This document shows, piece by piece, positions 34,260 to 42,969 of a stretch of DNA of 62,953 bases. The stretch covers positions 1 through 62,953 of the forward strand of contig WHTQ01000014.1 of the NCBI GenBank assembly GCA_009377645.1, in the 5' to 3' direction. Each line of letters starts with the position of its first letter. The stretch's first letter is position 1. The position numbers and the translations under genes were made by a program. Under the pieces are notes generated by a model. It worked only from the letters and a program-made list of their open reading frames with translations, ran no database searches and was not told where the DNA came from. The DNA is from Micromonosporaceae bacterium (GTDB lineage: Bacteria > Actinomycetota > Actinomycetes > Mycobacteriales > Micromonosporaceae).

Positions 34260-35332
34260 TCCCCGGCCACCTCGGTCAGCCGTTCCGGGGTGACCGCCCC
34301 GAGCAGCACCCGGCCGTCGTCAGTCAGCAGCACGCTGAACAGGCTCCCGGAGACCACCCGGCCGCTGCCCCAGTCACCGCTGACCCGCGGCAGCGCGGCC
34401 AGCAGGCCGGCCAGCTCACCGTCGCCGTCCGGCGCCAGGCCGTCCGGCAGCTCGGCCACCAGCACGCTGGTCCAGCCCTCGCCGACCACGGTAGGCCGCT
34501 CGGCGCCCGCGCCCGGCTTGAGCTCGAACGGGAGCGAAGGCCACAGGTCCTCCTCGGTCACCTCGGTGCCGGGCGGCGGGTTGAACCGGAACTGCTCCGG
34601 GTCCGGCCGCTCGAAGCCGATCTGGGTGAACCGCACCTCGAAGGCCGGATCCGGCCCGCCGCCGAAGACCTGCACCCGCAGCGGCAGACCGTGCTCGGCG
34701 TCGATGGCCAGACGCACCGACTCGACCAGCGAGGACTCGTCGCGCGGGGAGATCACCAGCTGGTACGCGTCCCGGCCGGCGACCCGGACCGCCCCGTCGG
34801 CCCGTACCTCGGTGGTCTGGTCGACCGCCGCCAGCGCGGCGTCGGCCGCCTCCTGGGGGCTCATCGACGGGTGGACCGGCGGCGTGCCCGGGTCGCGGGC
34901 GAACCCCTCCGGCAGCACCCGGTGCGACGCCTGCTGCTTGCTGCTGTTCCAGATCCACAGGTCCCGGCCGTTCCGGATGATGTCGGACTGGCTGAGTGTG
35001 CCGAGCAGCGCCACCCGGGCCCGGTCCGGCCCGTCATACCAGACCCGCAGCGTGTTCGAGCCGGACCAGAGCCCGCCCAGGTCGGCATCGCCCGGGTGGC
35101 CGGTCTCCGGCAGCGGCAGGCCCAGGTCGGCGGTCTGCACCACGGTGCCGGACAGCGCGCCGACCTGGACCGTGTGCAGGTCGGCCAGCAGCTCAGCGGC
35201 GGTCCGCGGCGGTAGGTCGGGCTCGTCCGACGCGACGATCGCGTTGGCCGCGGCACCGCCGCCGACCACCAGCGCCACCACGATCCCAGGCACCAGCCAG
35301 CGCAGTGCCGGCCGCCTGCTCCACCCGCTCAT
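34256..35332 (-). CDS. LolA/RseB-like extracytoplasmic protein
   Basis: A 358-residue protein with an N-terminal transmembrane or signal segment (residues 10-30) and an outer beta-sheet of the LolA/RseB type. Sequence blocks include ALSGTVVQTADLGLPLP, LWIWNSSKQQASHRVLP, AYQLVISPRDESSLVESVRLAID and FEVRFTQIGFERPDPEQFRF, a pattern found in actinobacterial sigma-regulatory or lipoprotein-carrier-like proteins. AAGGAGGT precedes ATG 35332. It heads an operon with the ABC transporter, so it may deliver or sense a hydrophobic substrate for that transporter. Confidence 0.85.
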   Translation of the reverse strand: MSGWSRRPALRWLVPGIVVALVVGGGAAANAIVASDEPDLPPRTAAELLADLHTVQVGALSGTVVQTADLGLPLPETGHPGDADLGGLWSGSNTLRVWYDGPDRARVALLGTLSQSDIIRNGRDLWIWNSSKQQASHRVLPEGFARDPGTPPVHPSMSPQEAADAALAAVDQTTEVRADGAVRVAGRDAYQLVISPRDESSLVESVRLAIDAEHGLPLRVQVFGGGPDPAFEVRFTQIGFERPDPEQFRFNPPPGTEVTEEDLWPSLPFELKPGAGAERPTVVGEGWTSVLVAELPDGLAPDGDGELAGLLAALPRVSGDWGSGRVVSGSLFSVLLTDDGRVLLGAVTPERLTEVAGE

Positions 35333-35442
35333 CTCGTACCTCCTTGGCCAGGATGTCCTGCTTGGCCATCTTCCGCGACATTCGCTGTGGGCCGGCTGAG
35401 AGCTGCTGCCCGCGCCACCCTCCATCGTGCCAGGCTGAACCC

Positions 35443-36108
35443 GTGCGACTGCTGGTGGTGGAGGACGAGGAGCGGCTGGCCGCCGCCCTGCAGCGGGGGC
35501 TACAGGGCGAGGGGTTCGCGGTCGACGTCGCCCTGACCGGCCCGGCCGGGCTGGACCTGGCCCGGCACGGCAGCTACGACGCGGTGATCCTGGACGTGAT
35601 GCTGCCCGGGCTGTCCGGCTACCGGGTGGTGCGGGCGCTGCGGGCCGAGTCCAACTGGGTCCCGGTGCTGATGCTGTCGGCCAAGGACGGCGAGTACGAC
35701 CAGGCCGACGGGCTGGACGTCGGGGCCGACGACTACCTGACCAAGCCGTTCTCGTACGTGGTGCTGCTGGCCCGGCTGCGGGCGCTGCTGCGGCGGGGTG
35801 CGCCGCGCCGCCCGGCGGTGCTGACCGCCGGCGACCTGAGCCTGGACCCGGCCCGGCGGCGGGTGACCCGGGCCGGGGTGGAGATCGTCCTCACCAGCCG
35901 GGAGTTCGCGCTGCTGGAGTACCTGATGCGCCGGCCCGGGGAGGTGGTCTCCAAGATCGAGCTGCTGGACCACGTCTGGGACGCGGCGGTGGACACCGCC
36001 CCGAACGTGGTCGAGGTGTACGTCGGCTACCTGCGGCGCAAGGTCGGCCGGGAGCGGCTGGAGACGGTCCGCGGTGCCGGCTACCGGCTGGTGGCGGAGC
36101 CGGCCTGA
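35443..36108 (+). CDS. OmpR-type response regulator
   Basis: A 221-residue regulator starting at GTG 35443. Receiver: acidic pair Glu7/Asp8, phosphoacceptor Asp51 (VILDVMLPGLSG), Ser79 and Lys101 (TKPF). The winged-helix C-terminus is complete (TSREFALLEYLMRRPGEVVSKIELLDHVW, then VYVGYLRRKV). It is divergent from the LolA/ABC operon with 110 bases between starts, and its stop overlaps the kinase start. Confidence 0.93.
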   Translation: MRLLVVEDEERLAAALQRGLQGEGFAVDVALTGPAGLDLARHGSYDAVILDVMLPGLSGYRVVRALRAESNWVPVLMLSAKDGEYDQADGLDVGADDYLTKPFSYVVLLARLRALLRRGAPRRPAVLTAGDLSLDPARRRVTRAGVEIVLTSREFALLEYLMRRPGEVVSKIELLDHVWDAAVDTAPNVVEVYVGYLRRKVGRERLETVRGAGYRLVAEPA

Positions 36109-37484
36109 TGGTTGCCTGGTGGCGGCGGCTGAGCCTGCGGTCCCGGCTGACCCTGCTGGCGGTCGGCGGGCTGGCGGCCGGGCTGGCGGTCGGCGGGGCG
36201 GTGCTGGTGGCGGCGCTGGGGGTGACCCTGCAGCGCAGCGTGGACAGCGAAGCGACCCAGACCGGCCGGGACGTGGCCCGGCTGGTCGCCGAGGGGGCGC
36301 TGCCGGAGCCGGTGCCGGTCACCGGCGAGCAGCAGGTGCAGGTGGTGGACGGGCAGGGCCGGGTGCTGGCGGCCTCGCTCAACGCGGACCGGCTGGTGCC
36401 GGTGCTGCACGACGCGGAGCTGGCCGCGGTACGCGGAGGCGGTAAGCGGTTCGTGGCCGGGGACCGGATCGGGGTGACCGGCCCGGTCCGGGTGGTGGCG
36501 GTGCCGGCCGGCGCCGGCGGCACCGGCCCGCCGACCGTGCTGGTGGCCAAGCCGATGACCGACCTGCAGCACAGCGTCCAGGTGGCGCGCAACATCCTGG
36601 TGGTGGCGTTCCCGCTGCTGATCGGGGTGCTGGCAGTGGTCACCTGGCGGTTGGTCGGCGCCACCCTGCGGCCGGTCGAGTCGCTGCGGGCCGGCGCCGC
36701 CGAGATCACGGCCGCGCCGTCCGGGCGGCCGGCCAGACTGCCGGTGCCCGCCTCCCACGACGAGATCCAGCGGCTGGCGGTCACCCTCAACGACATGCTG
36801 GAGCGGCTGGAGACGGCCCGGGCCCGGCAACGGGCGTTCGTCGCCGACGCCGCCCACGAGCTGCGCAGCCCGCTGGCGAACCTGCGTACCGAGCTGGAGG
36901 TGGCGCAGCGGCTCGGAGACCGGACGGACTGGCCGGAGGTCGCCCGGGACCTGCTGGCCGACACCCAGCGGCTCGGGCGGCTCATCGACGACCTGCTGCT
37001 GCTGGCCCGCGCGGACGCCCCCCACCCGCGGGTGGGGGCGGTCGAGCCGGTCGAGCTGGGGGGGCTGCTGCGGGCGGTGGCCGAGCAGTACTCCGGGGCG
37101 GCGGTGCCGGTCTCGGTCGCGGCCGACCAGCCGGCCTGGGTCGAGGGGGAGCCGGACGGGCTGCGCCGGGTGGTGGCGAACCTGGTGGACAACGCGGTCC
37201 GGCACGCCCGTACCGGGGTGGTCCTGGCGGTCCGGCCGGACCGGACCGAGCTGCTGGTGACGGTCACCGACGACGGGCCCGGCATCCCGGCGGCCGACCG
37301 GGAGCGGGTCTTCGAGCGGTTCACCCGGCTCGACGACGCCCGCGCCCGGGATGCCGGCGGGGCCGGCCTCGGCCTGGCGATCGCCCGGGACCTGGTGCGC
37401 CGGCACGGAGGGTCGGTCCGGCTGGCCGACGCCGGACCCGGGGTGCGGGCCGAGGTGCGGCTGCCATCTACGAACGTAACGTAG
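36108..37484 (+). CDS. Sensor histidine kinase
   Basis: A 458-residue membrane kinase. Helix 1 is at residues 15-38, an extracytoplasmic sensor of about 120 residues follows, helix 2 is at about 162-180 and HAMP after it. The H-box contains His250 (ADAAHELRSPL). The N-box (VANLVDNAVRHA), G1 (DDGPGIP) and G2 (GAGLGLAIA) boxes make a normal HATPase. ATG 36108 overlaps the response regulator stop by one base. Probable target: the divergent LolA/ABC operon. Confidence 0.92.
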   Translation: MVAWWRRLSLRSRLTLLAVGGLAAGLAVGGAVLVAALGVTLQRSVDSEATQTGRDVARLVAEGALPEPVPVTGEQQVQVVDGQGRVLAASLNADRLVPVLHDAELAAVRGGGKRFVAGDRIGVTGPVRVVAVPAGAGGTGPPTVLVAKPMTDLQHSVQVARNILVVAFPLLIGVLAVVTWRLVGATLRPVESLRAGAAEITAAPSGRPARLPVPASHDEIQRLAVTLNDMLERLETARARQRAFVADAAHELRSPLANLRTELEVAQRLGDRTDWPEVARDLLADTQRLGRLIDDLLLLARADAPHPRVGAVEPVELGGLLRAVAEQYSGAAVPVSVAADQPAWVEGEPDGLRRVVANLVDNAVRHARTGVVLAVRPDRTELLVTVTDDGPGIPAADRERVFERFTRLDDARARDAGGAGLGLAIARDLVRRHGGSVRLADAGPGVRAEVRLPSTNVT

Positions 37485-37645
37485 TCGGCTACCTAACCGA
37501 GGCGGCCCCGGCGGCTGCTGGCCGAGCTTGGCACCGGACCGGCGGCACGCTGATCGTTCCTGCTTGCGGTGCCTACTATGCGCCGCTACACTTGCGAGCA
37601 GAACCAGCAAGACGCGATGCTTAGGCGAGAGCCGAACATCACATC

Positions 37646-37671
37646 CTAAGGCCGCCCGCGGGCGGCCTTAG
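37646..37671. repeat. 26-bp perfect palindrome
   Basis: CTAAGGCCGCCCG at 37646-37658 mirrors CGGGCGGCCTTAG at 37659-37671 with no spacer. It lies 160 bases after the kinase stop and 14 bases before the DUF3800 start, so it may terminate the two-component operon, or regulate the next gene, whose start (GTG) is preceded by TATTGT but no ribosome binding site. Confidence 0.85.
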
Positions 37672-37685
37672 CGTATTGTGGCGCG

Positions 37686-38591
37686 GTGCACTTTCTCTAC
37701 CTCGATGAGGCCGGTGGCACCGAACGTCCGGATCTGGGGCGGGCAGCGACGCCGGTAATGGCGATCGTCGGAGTGATCGTCCACGCGCGACTGGTCCCAC
37801 CGCTCACCCGGGACTTCCTGGCCATCAAGCGGCGCTTCTTCCCGAGCCGGTTCGACCGCGGGCCGGCGCTCGACCACGTGCTCACCGAGGTAAAGGGTGG
37901 CGAGCTGCTGCGGCTGACCCGCAGCAGCTCGCGCAACCAGCGCCGGCAGGCGGCGCTGGTCCGGGCGGGTCTGCTCAACCTCGTGCGCCGGTACGGCTGC
38001 CGGGTCATCGGCCGGGTGTGGGTGAAGCGACCCGGGCAGCGCCTGAAGCCGGCGGCCACCTACTGCTACGCCGTGCAGGACATAGCCGTGCACTTCGACC
38101 ACTTCCTGGCCGCCGAGACCTCCCACGGCGTGATGATCGCCGACAGTCGCAGCCAGAACCTCAACATCGCGGCCGCCAGCGGGCGTAGCGGAGCGTAGCC
38201 CGCGGTCATAGCGGCCGAGCCTGGTTTCTCGGTCGCGCACTCGATCTTCACGCAGAAATGGCGGACCGGCGACGATCCGTACCAGCGGTTGCTGGAGGTG
38301 CCGCTATTCGCGCACAGCGACAACCACGTCGGCCTCCAGGTCGCCGACCTGCTGGCGAGCACCCTGGTGTTACCGATGGCCGCGGCCGCGTACGGGGCAC
38401 CGGAGGGCAATGTCCACGACTCGTTCCGGTACCAGACAGTGCGCACCGACCACGGTGACGCGCTCCGTGACCTGCAGTACCGATACCCCGGCCGCGACGG
38501 TCGCTGGCGGGGCGGCATCGTCGTCAGCGACCCGGGCGGTCACCGGCCCGGCTCGCTGCTGTTCGGCTCACCGGATCAGAAGGACGACTAG
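37686..38591 (+). pseudogene. DUF3800 protein gene interrupted by an in-frame insert with a stop
   Basis: From GTG 37686 the frame encodes a DUF3800 protein, an RNase H-like fold with the characteristic start HFLYLDEAGG (Asp7). After MIADSRSQNLNIA the frame enters extra DNA, hits TAG at 38196-38198, and in the same frame resumes family sequence (HSIFTQKWRTGDDPYQRLLEVPLFAHSDNHVGLQVADLLAS) to the end at 38591. So two normal halves lie in one frame, separated by about 60 bases that form nested inverted repeats. The product as read would be cut to 170 residues. Either the gene is dead, or the stop is recoded or the insert lost at RNA or DNA level; the first is simplest. Confidence 0.8.
38169..38217. 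repeat. Nested palindromic insert in the DUF3800 gene
   Basis: Inner arms GCGGGC (38179-38184) and GCCCGC (38198-38203) enclose GTAGCGGAGCGTA. Outer arms CGGCCGC (38170-38176) and GCGGCCG (38211-38217) lie outside. The insert brings an in-frame TAG. The exact ends cannot be fixed without an uninterrupted homologue. Confidence 0.8.
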
Positions 38592-38744
38592 CGCCGGCAC
38601 TTCGAGACCACGCCCGGCCCGTACCCTTTCGACACCGACCGGCGATTACGTCAGTAACCGAGCCGCTACACAACGGCTGCTCGGCTGCGCCGTGGCCCAG
38701 CCTGGCCGACGAGCGCGACTCCCTTCCCCCAAGGAGGAAACCCC

Positions 38745-39884
38745 ATGGTCCGGTTACCCCGACCAGCCATGACCATCGCGGCGGTCGTATCCGCCCTGTT
38801 GCTGCTGCCGCCGGTAGCCGCCGCCGCCGCACCCACCTCCCCGGCGCCCGCCGCACCCGGCCGGTACATCGTGACGCTGGCGCCGGGTGCGGAAGTCTCG
38901 ACCACCCTGCACCGGCATCAGATCGTCGCCAGCCACCGGTACGAGCAGGTGCTGCACGGGTTCGCCGCGGCGCTGTCCGGGCCGCAGCTCGCCGCGCTGC
39001 GGGACCAGCCGGGCGTGACCAGGATCGAACCGGACGGCGCCATCCACACCACGGCCACCCAGCTTGACCCACCATCATGGGGGCTGGACCGGGTCGACCA
39101 GCGCAACCTTCCGCTCGATGACAGCTACACGTTCAACACGACCGCGGCCGATGTCCACGCGTACATCATCGACACCGGCATCGACATCGGGCACAACGAT
39201 TTCGGCGGTCGGGCCAGCTTCGCCGTCAACACCGTCGGCGGGCCGAACCGGGACTGCAACGGGCACGGCACGCACGTCGCCGGCACCACCGGCGCCGCGT
39301 CGTTCGGAGTGGCCAAAGAGGTCAACCTGTACGCGGTGAAGGTGCTCAACTGTGCCGGGTCGGGCAGCGTCTCCTCGGTGATCGCCGGGATGGACTGGGT
39401 GGCCGCCAACCACACCAAGCCGGCGGTGGCGAACCTGTCGCTGGGCGGCGGCTTCAACGCCTCGATCAACGAGTCCTTGGACAACCTGGCCGACACGGGC
39501 GTGTTCGTGGCCGCCGCGGCCGGCAACGAGAACATCGACGCCTGCACCACCTCCCCGGCCAGCGCCGCGAACTCCACCAGCGTGATGGCCAGCGACATCA
39601 ACGACAACCGCGCGTCGTTCTCCAACTTCGGGCCGTGCACCCACCTGTACGCCCCGGGCGTGGCGATCGTCTCCACCTTCCCGCGCAACGGCGCCGCGAT
39701 CGGCAGCGGCACGTCGATGGCGGCGCCCCACGTGACCGGGGTGGCCGCGATGTTCAAGGCCACCTTCGGCGACTCGTCCTTCGACACGATCCGCGGCTGG
39801 CTGGTCGACAACGCCACCGCCGGCGTGATTTCCGGGAACCCCCCGAACACGCCCAACCTGCTGCTGTTCACCAACAACCTGTAA
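38745..39884 (+). CDS. Secreted subtilisin-family serine protease (proteinase K type)
   Basis: A 379-residue exported protease. Signal residues 1-29 (ends VAAAAA), propeptide of the I9 inhibitor type (RYIVTLAPGAE, HGFAAALSGPQLAALRDQPGVTRIEPD), catalytic Asp143 (IIDTG), His174 (NGHGTHVAG), oxyanion Asn261 (AAGNEN) and Ser324 (GSGTSMAAPH). Length matches the proteinase K/aqualysin group. AAGGAGG lies eight bases before the ATG. It stands alone and converges with the sugar transporter operon. Confidence 0.93.
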   Translation: MVRLPRPAMTIAAVVSALLLLPPVAAAAAPTSPAPAAPGRYIVTLAPGAEVSTTLHRHQIVASHRYEQVLHGFAAALSGPQLAALRDQPGVTRIEPDGAIHTTATQLDPPSWGLDRVDQRNLPLDDSYTFNTTAADVHAYIIDTGIDIGHNDFGGRASFAVNTVGGPNRDCNGHGTHVAGTTGAASFGVAKEVNLYAVKVLNCAGSGSVSSVIAGMDWVAANHTKPAVANLSLGGGFNASINESLDNLADTGVFVAAAAGNENIDACTTSPASAANSTSVMASDINDNRASFSNFGPCTHLYAPGVAIVSTFPRNGAAIGSGTSMAAPHVTGVAAMFKATFGDSSFDTIRGWLVDNATAGVISGNPPNTPNLLLFTNNL

Positions 39885-39895
39885 CCACCACCTCG

Positions 39896-39920
39896 GGGCC
39901 CGGTCGGCGGGGCCGGGCCC
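39896..39920. terminator. Shared terminator hairpin between protease and sugar operon
   Basis: GGGCCCGG (39896-39903) and CCGGGCCC (39913-39920) form an 8-bp perfect stem in the 45-base space between two converging genes. Confidence 0.65.
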
Positions 39921-39929
39921 AGCGGACCG

Positions 39930-41111
39930 TCAGCGCGCCAAGGTGAGGTTGCGCCCGGTCTCCGGGTCGAACAGGTGGATCTTCTCAGGGTTGAACCAGA
40001 CCCGCACCTGCGCCCCCTCGGTGGCCGGCGACTCCGCCGAGAGCCGGGTGACCAGCTGGGCGCCGGAGGCCGGCAGGTCGGTGGCGCCCGCGTCGGCCGC
40101 CAGCTCGTCCAGCTCGGCGGTGCTGGCCCGCTCGGCGGCCAGCGGGAGGTAGACGTACTTGTCCGAGCCCATCGACTCGACCACGTCGGCCTGCCCCTCG
40201 AACCGGGCACCGGTGCCGAGGTGGGCCTCGTCCACCAGGCCGGCGTCCTCGAAGTGCTCCGGGCGGATCCCCAGGATCAGGTCCGCCGGCGCGTCCGAGG
40301 CCGCCAGGGCGCGGCGCAGCGACCCGCTCAGCGACACGTCACCGAGCACGCTGGACAGCTGCCCGTCGGTGAGCCGGGCGTGCACGAAGTTCATCGCCGG
40401 CGAGCCGATGAACCCGGCCACGAACAGGTTCGCCGGGCTGTCGTACAGCTCCTGCGGCGGACCGACCTGCTGCACCCGGCCCTGCCGCATCACCACCACC
40501 CGGTCGCCCAGCGTCATCGCCTCGGTCTGGTCGTGGGTGACGTAGACGGTGGTGGTGCCGAGCTGCTTCTGCAGCCGGGACACCTGCGTGCGCATCTGTA
40601 CCCGCAGCTTCGCATCCAGGTTGGACAGCGGCTCGTCCATCAGGTACGCCTTGGGGGAGCGGACGATCGCCCGGCCCATCGCCACCCGCTGCCGCTGCCC
40701 GCCGGACAGGTTGGCCGGCTTGCGGTCCAGCAGCTGCTCCAGCTCCAGCACCCGGGCGGCCTCGTCCACCTTCTGGGCGACGGTGGCCTTGTCCAGCTTG
40801 GCCAGGCGCAGCGGGAACGACATGTTCTCCCGGACCGTCATGTTCGGGTAGAGGGCATAGGACTGGAACACCATGGCGATGTCCCGGTCCTTCGGCGCCT
40901 TGTCGTTCATCCGCTCGCCGCCGATGTAGAGGTCGCCGGAGCTGATGTCCTCCAGGCCGGCGATCATGTTCAGCGTGGTGGACTTCCCGCAGCCGGACGG
41001 CCCGACCAGGATCACGAACTCGCCGTCGCCGACCTCCAGGTCCACGTCGGAGGCGGCGATGGTGCCGTCCGGGAACTTCTTGCTCACCTTGTCCAGCACG
41101 ATGTCGGCCAC
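39930..41111 (-). CDS. Sugar ABC transporter ATPase (SugC/MsmX type)
   Basis: A 393-residue ATPase of the sugar-import family. Walker A GPSGCGKSTT, signature LSGGQRQRVAMG, Walker B YLMDEPLSNLD and switch VTHDQTEAM. The last 150 residues form the TOBE/regulatory domain (GIRPEHFEDA, MGSDKYVYLPL). It starts with GTG 41111, three bases after the upstream permease stop, and its ribosome binding site lies in the end of that gene. Last gene of a four-gene operon. Confidence 0.93.
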   Translation of the reverse strand: MADIVLDKVSKKFPDGTIAASDVDLEVGDGEFVILVGPSGCGKSTTLNMIAGLEDISSGDLYIGGERMNDKAPKDRDIAMVFQSYALYPNMTVRENMSFPLRLAKLDKATVAQKVDEAARVLELEQLLDRKPANLSGGQRQRVAMGRAIVRSPKAYLMDEPLSNLDAKLRVQMRTQVSRLQKQLGTTTVYVTHDQTEAMTLGDRVVVMRQGRVQQVGPPQELYDSPANLFVAGFIGSPAMNFVHARLTDGQLSSVLGDVSLSGSLRRALAASDAPADLILGIRPEHFEDAGLVDEAHLGTGARFEGQADVVESMGSDKYVYLPLAAERASTAELDELAADAGATDLPASGAQLVTRLSAESPATEGAQVRVWFNPEKIHLFDPETGRNLTLAR

Positions 41112-41114
41112 GAC

Positions 41115-41960
41115 CTACCCCTTCACTGCACCCGATGTCAGGCCGGAGACGATCCGGCGCTGGAACAGCAACACGAAGATGATGATCGGGATCGTGATCA
41201 CCACGGCGGCGGCGGAGATCGACCCGGTCGGGTCCTCGAACTGCGAGTCCCCGGTGAAGAACGACAGCGCCACCGGGGCGGTTCGGGACCGCTCGGTGGA
41301 GGTCAGCGTGACCGCGAACAGGAAGTCGTTCCAGGCGAAGATGAACACCAGGATGGCGGTGGTGACCACCCCGGGCGCGGCCAGCGGGGCGATCACCCGC
41401 CGGAACGCCTGCGCCTGCGTCGCACCGTCCATCTTGGCCGCCTTCTCCAGGTCCCACGGGATCTGCCGGAAGAACGCCGACTGGGTGTAGATCGCCAGCG
41501 GCAGCGCGAACGTGATGTAGGGCAGGATCAGGCCGGGCCAGGTGTCGAAAAGCCCCAGCCGCCGCTCGATGTCGAACAGCGGCGAGACCAGCGAGACCTG
41601 CGGGAACATCGCGATCAGCAAGGACACCCCGATCAGCGCCCGCTTGCCGGGAAAGTCCAGCCGGGCCACCGCGTACGCGGCCAGCATGCCGAGCACGACT
41701 GCGATCGCGGTCGAGATCAGTGCGATCCCGATCGAGTTGACCAGTGCCCGGGTGAACTGGCTGGTGTCGAAGATGGACTGATAGTTCTCCAGGGTCCACT
41801 CGGCCGGGATGAGCCGCCCGTCGGTCAGCGTGGCGGTGGTCTTGAACGAAAGCGACGCGATCCACAGCACCGGGATCAATGCGAACGCGATCACCGCGAG
41901 GTCGAGCAGCCCCCACCGCCACCGCCGGGCGGGAGTCGCCTCACCGAAGCCGGCTCCCAT
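41115..41960 (-). CDS. Sugar ABC transporter permease (SugB/MalG type)
   Basis: A 281-residue permease with six helices and the EAA-loop [25 protein letters not shown]. The ATG at 41960 is preceded by AAGGGG at eight bases, better than a TTG 18 bases earlier. It follows the SugA-like permease by 94 bases. Confidence 0.92.
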   Translation of the reverse strand: MGAGFGEATPARRWRWGLLDLAVIAFALIPVLWIASLSFKTTATLTDGRLIPAEWTLENYQSIFDTSQFTRALVNSIGIALISTAIAVVLGMLAAYAVARLDFPGKRALIGVSLLIAMFPQVSLVSPLFDIERRLGLFDTWPGLILPYITFALPLAIYTQSAFFRQIPWDLEKAAKMDGATQAQAFRRVIAPLAAPGVVTTAILVFIFAWNDFLFAVTLTSTERSRTAPVALSFFTGDSQFEDPTGSISAAAVVITIPIIIFVLLFQRRIVSGLTSGAVKG

Positions 41961-42054
41961 CAGCGCAACCCCTTGCAACGACCGACCGCGGCAGCGCGGT
42001 CAGTCCTAGCTGGCGCAACCGGCTCGCCACCCTGCCCACAACGCACCGTTATCA

Positions 42055-42969
42055 TCAGCGCCTACCTTCCTCAGCGCTGCCGGGGGCGGCGGTGCCGAAC
42101 AGCCTCACGAAGATGAACGCGATGATCGCTACCGCGATGAAGATCAGCACCGACAGGGTGGAGCCGATGCCGAGGTTCAGGCCCTTGATCAGGTTGTTGT
42201 AGGTGAGCATCGACACCGACGAGGTCTCGTTCGCGCCGGCGGTCAGCACGAAGATGTTGTCGAAGATCCGGAACGCGTCCAGGGTGCGGAACAGCAGCGC
42301 GACCAGGATCGCCGGCTTCATCACCGGCAGCATCACCGACCGGAACCGTTGCCAGGCACCGGCTCCGTCCACCGCGGCGGCCTTCAGCAGGTCCTCGGGC
42401 ACCAGCGCCAGCCCGGCCATCAGCAGCAACGCCATGAACGGGGTGGTCTTCCAGATCTCGGCCACGATGATGATGCCCAGGGCGCTGGCGCGCTCGGTCA
42501 GCGGGGCACCGTCCGGGGTGACCAGGTTCGCCAGGTACCCGGTGCCCGGCGTCCACGCGTACCGCCACGAGAACGCCGCCACCACCGTGACGATCCCGTA
42601 CGGGATCAGCGCGGAGGTCCGCACCAGCCCGCGCCCGACCAGGGTCCGGTGCATCACCAGCGCCAGCGCGAAGCCGAGCACGAACTCGACCGCCACCGAC
42701 ACCACCGTGATCAGCATGGTCACGCCGAACGCGTTCCACCAGAACCCGTTGCTGAGCACGGCCGCGTAGTTGGACAGCCCGATGAACTCCCGCTCGGCCG
42801 GGAACCGCAGGTCGTAGCGTTGCAACGAGAGCCACACCGAGTAGATGATCGGCCAGCCGGTGACCGCCACCATCACCACCGCGGCCGGCGCGCACAGCAG
42901 CCAGCCCAGCCGCCGCTCGGCCCGCTTGCCCTCGCTGAGCTGGCGGCGGCCCTCCTGCAGCACGGTCAT
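42055..42969 (-). CDS. Sugar ABC transporter permease (SugA/MalF type)
   Basis: A 304-residue permease. Six helices are visible and the EAA-loop reads KAAAVDGAGAWQRFRSVMLPVMKPA. The ATG at 42969 overlaps the stop of the binding-protein gene by one base (TGATG). A frame open further upstream lies antisense within the binding-protein gene's region and is not the true start. Confidence 0.92.
   Translation of the reverse strand: MTVLQEGRRQLSEGKRAERRLGWLLCAPAAVVMVAVTGWPIIYSVWLSLQRYDLRFPAEREFIGLSNYAAVLSNGFWWNAFGVTMLITVVSVAVEFVLGFALALVMHRTLVGRGLVRTSALIPYGIVTVVAAFSWRYAWTPGTGYLANLVTPDGAPLTERASALGIIIVAEIWKTTPFMALLLMAGLALVPEDLLKAAAVDGAGAWQRFRSVMLPVMKPAILVALLFRTLDAFRIFDNIFVLTAGANETSSVSMLTYNNLIKGLNLGIGSTLSVLIFIAVAIIAFIFVRLFGTAAPGSAEEGRR

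Noticed and set aside
37561-37640. Possible tRNA-like folding of the spacer after the kinase gene
   Set aside because: No acceptor stem, anticodon loop or TPsiC arm could be matched in order.
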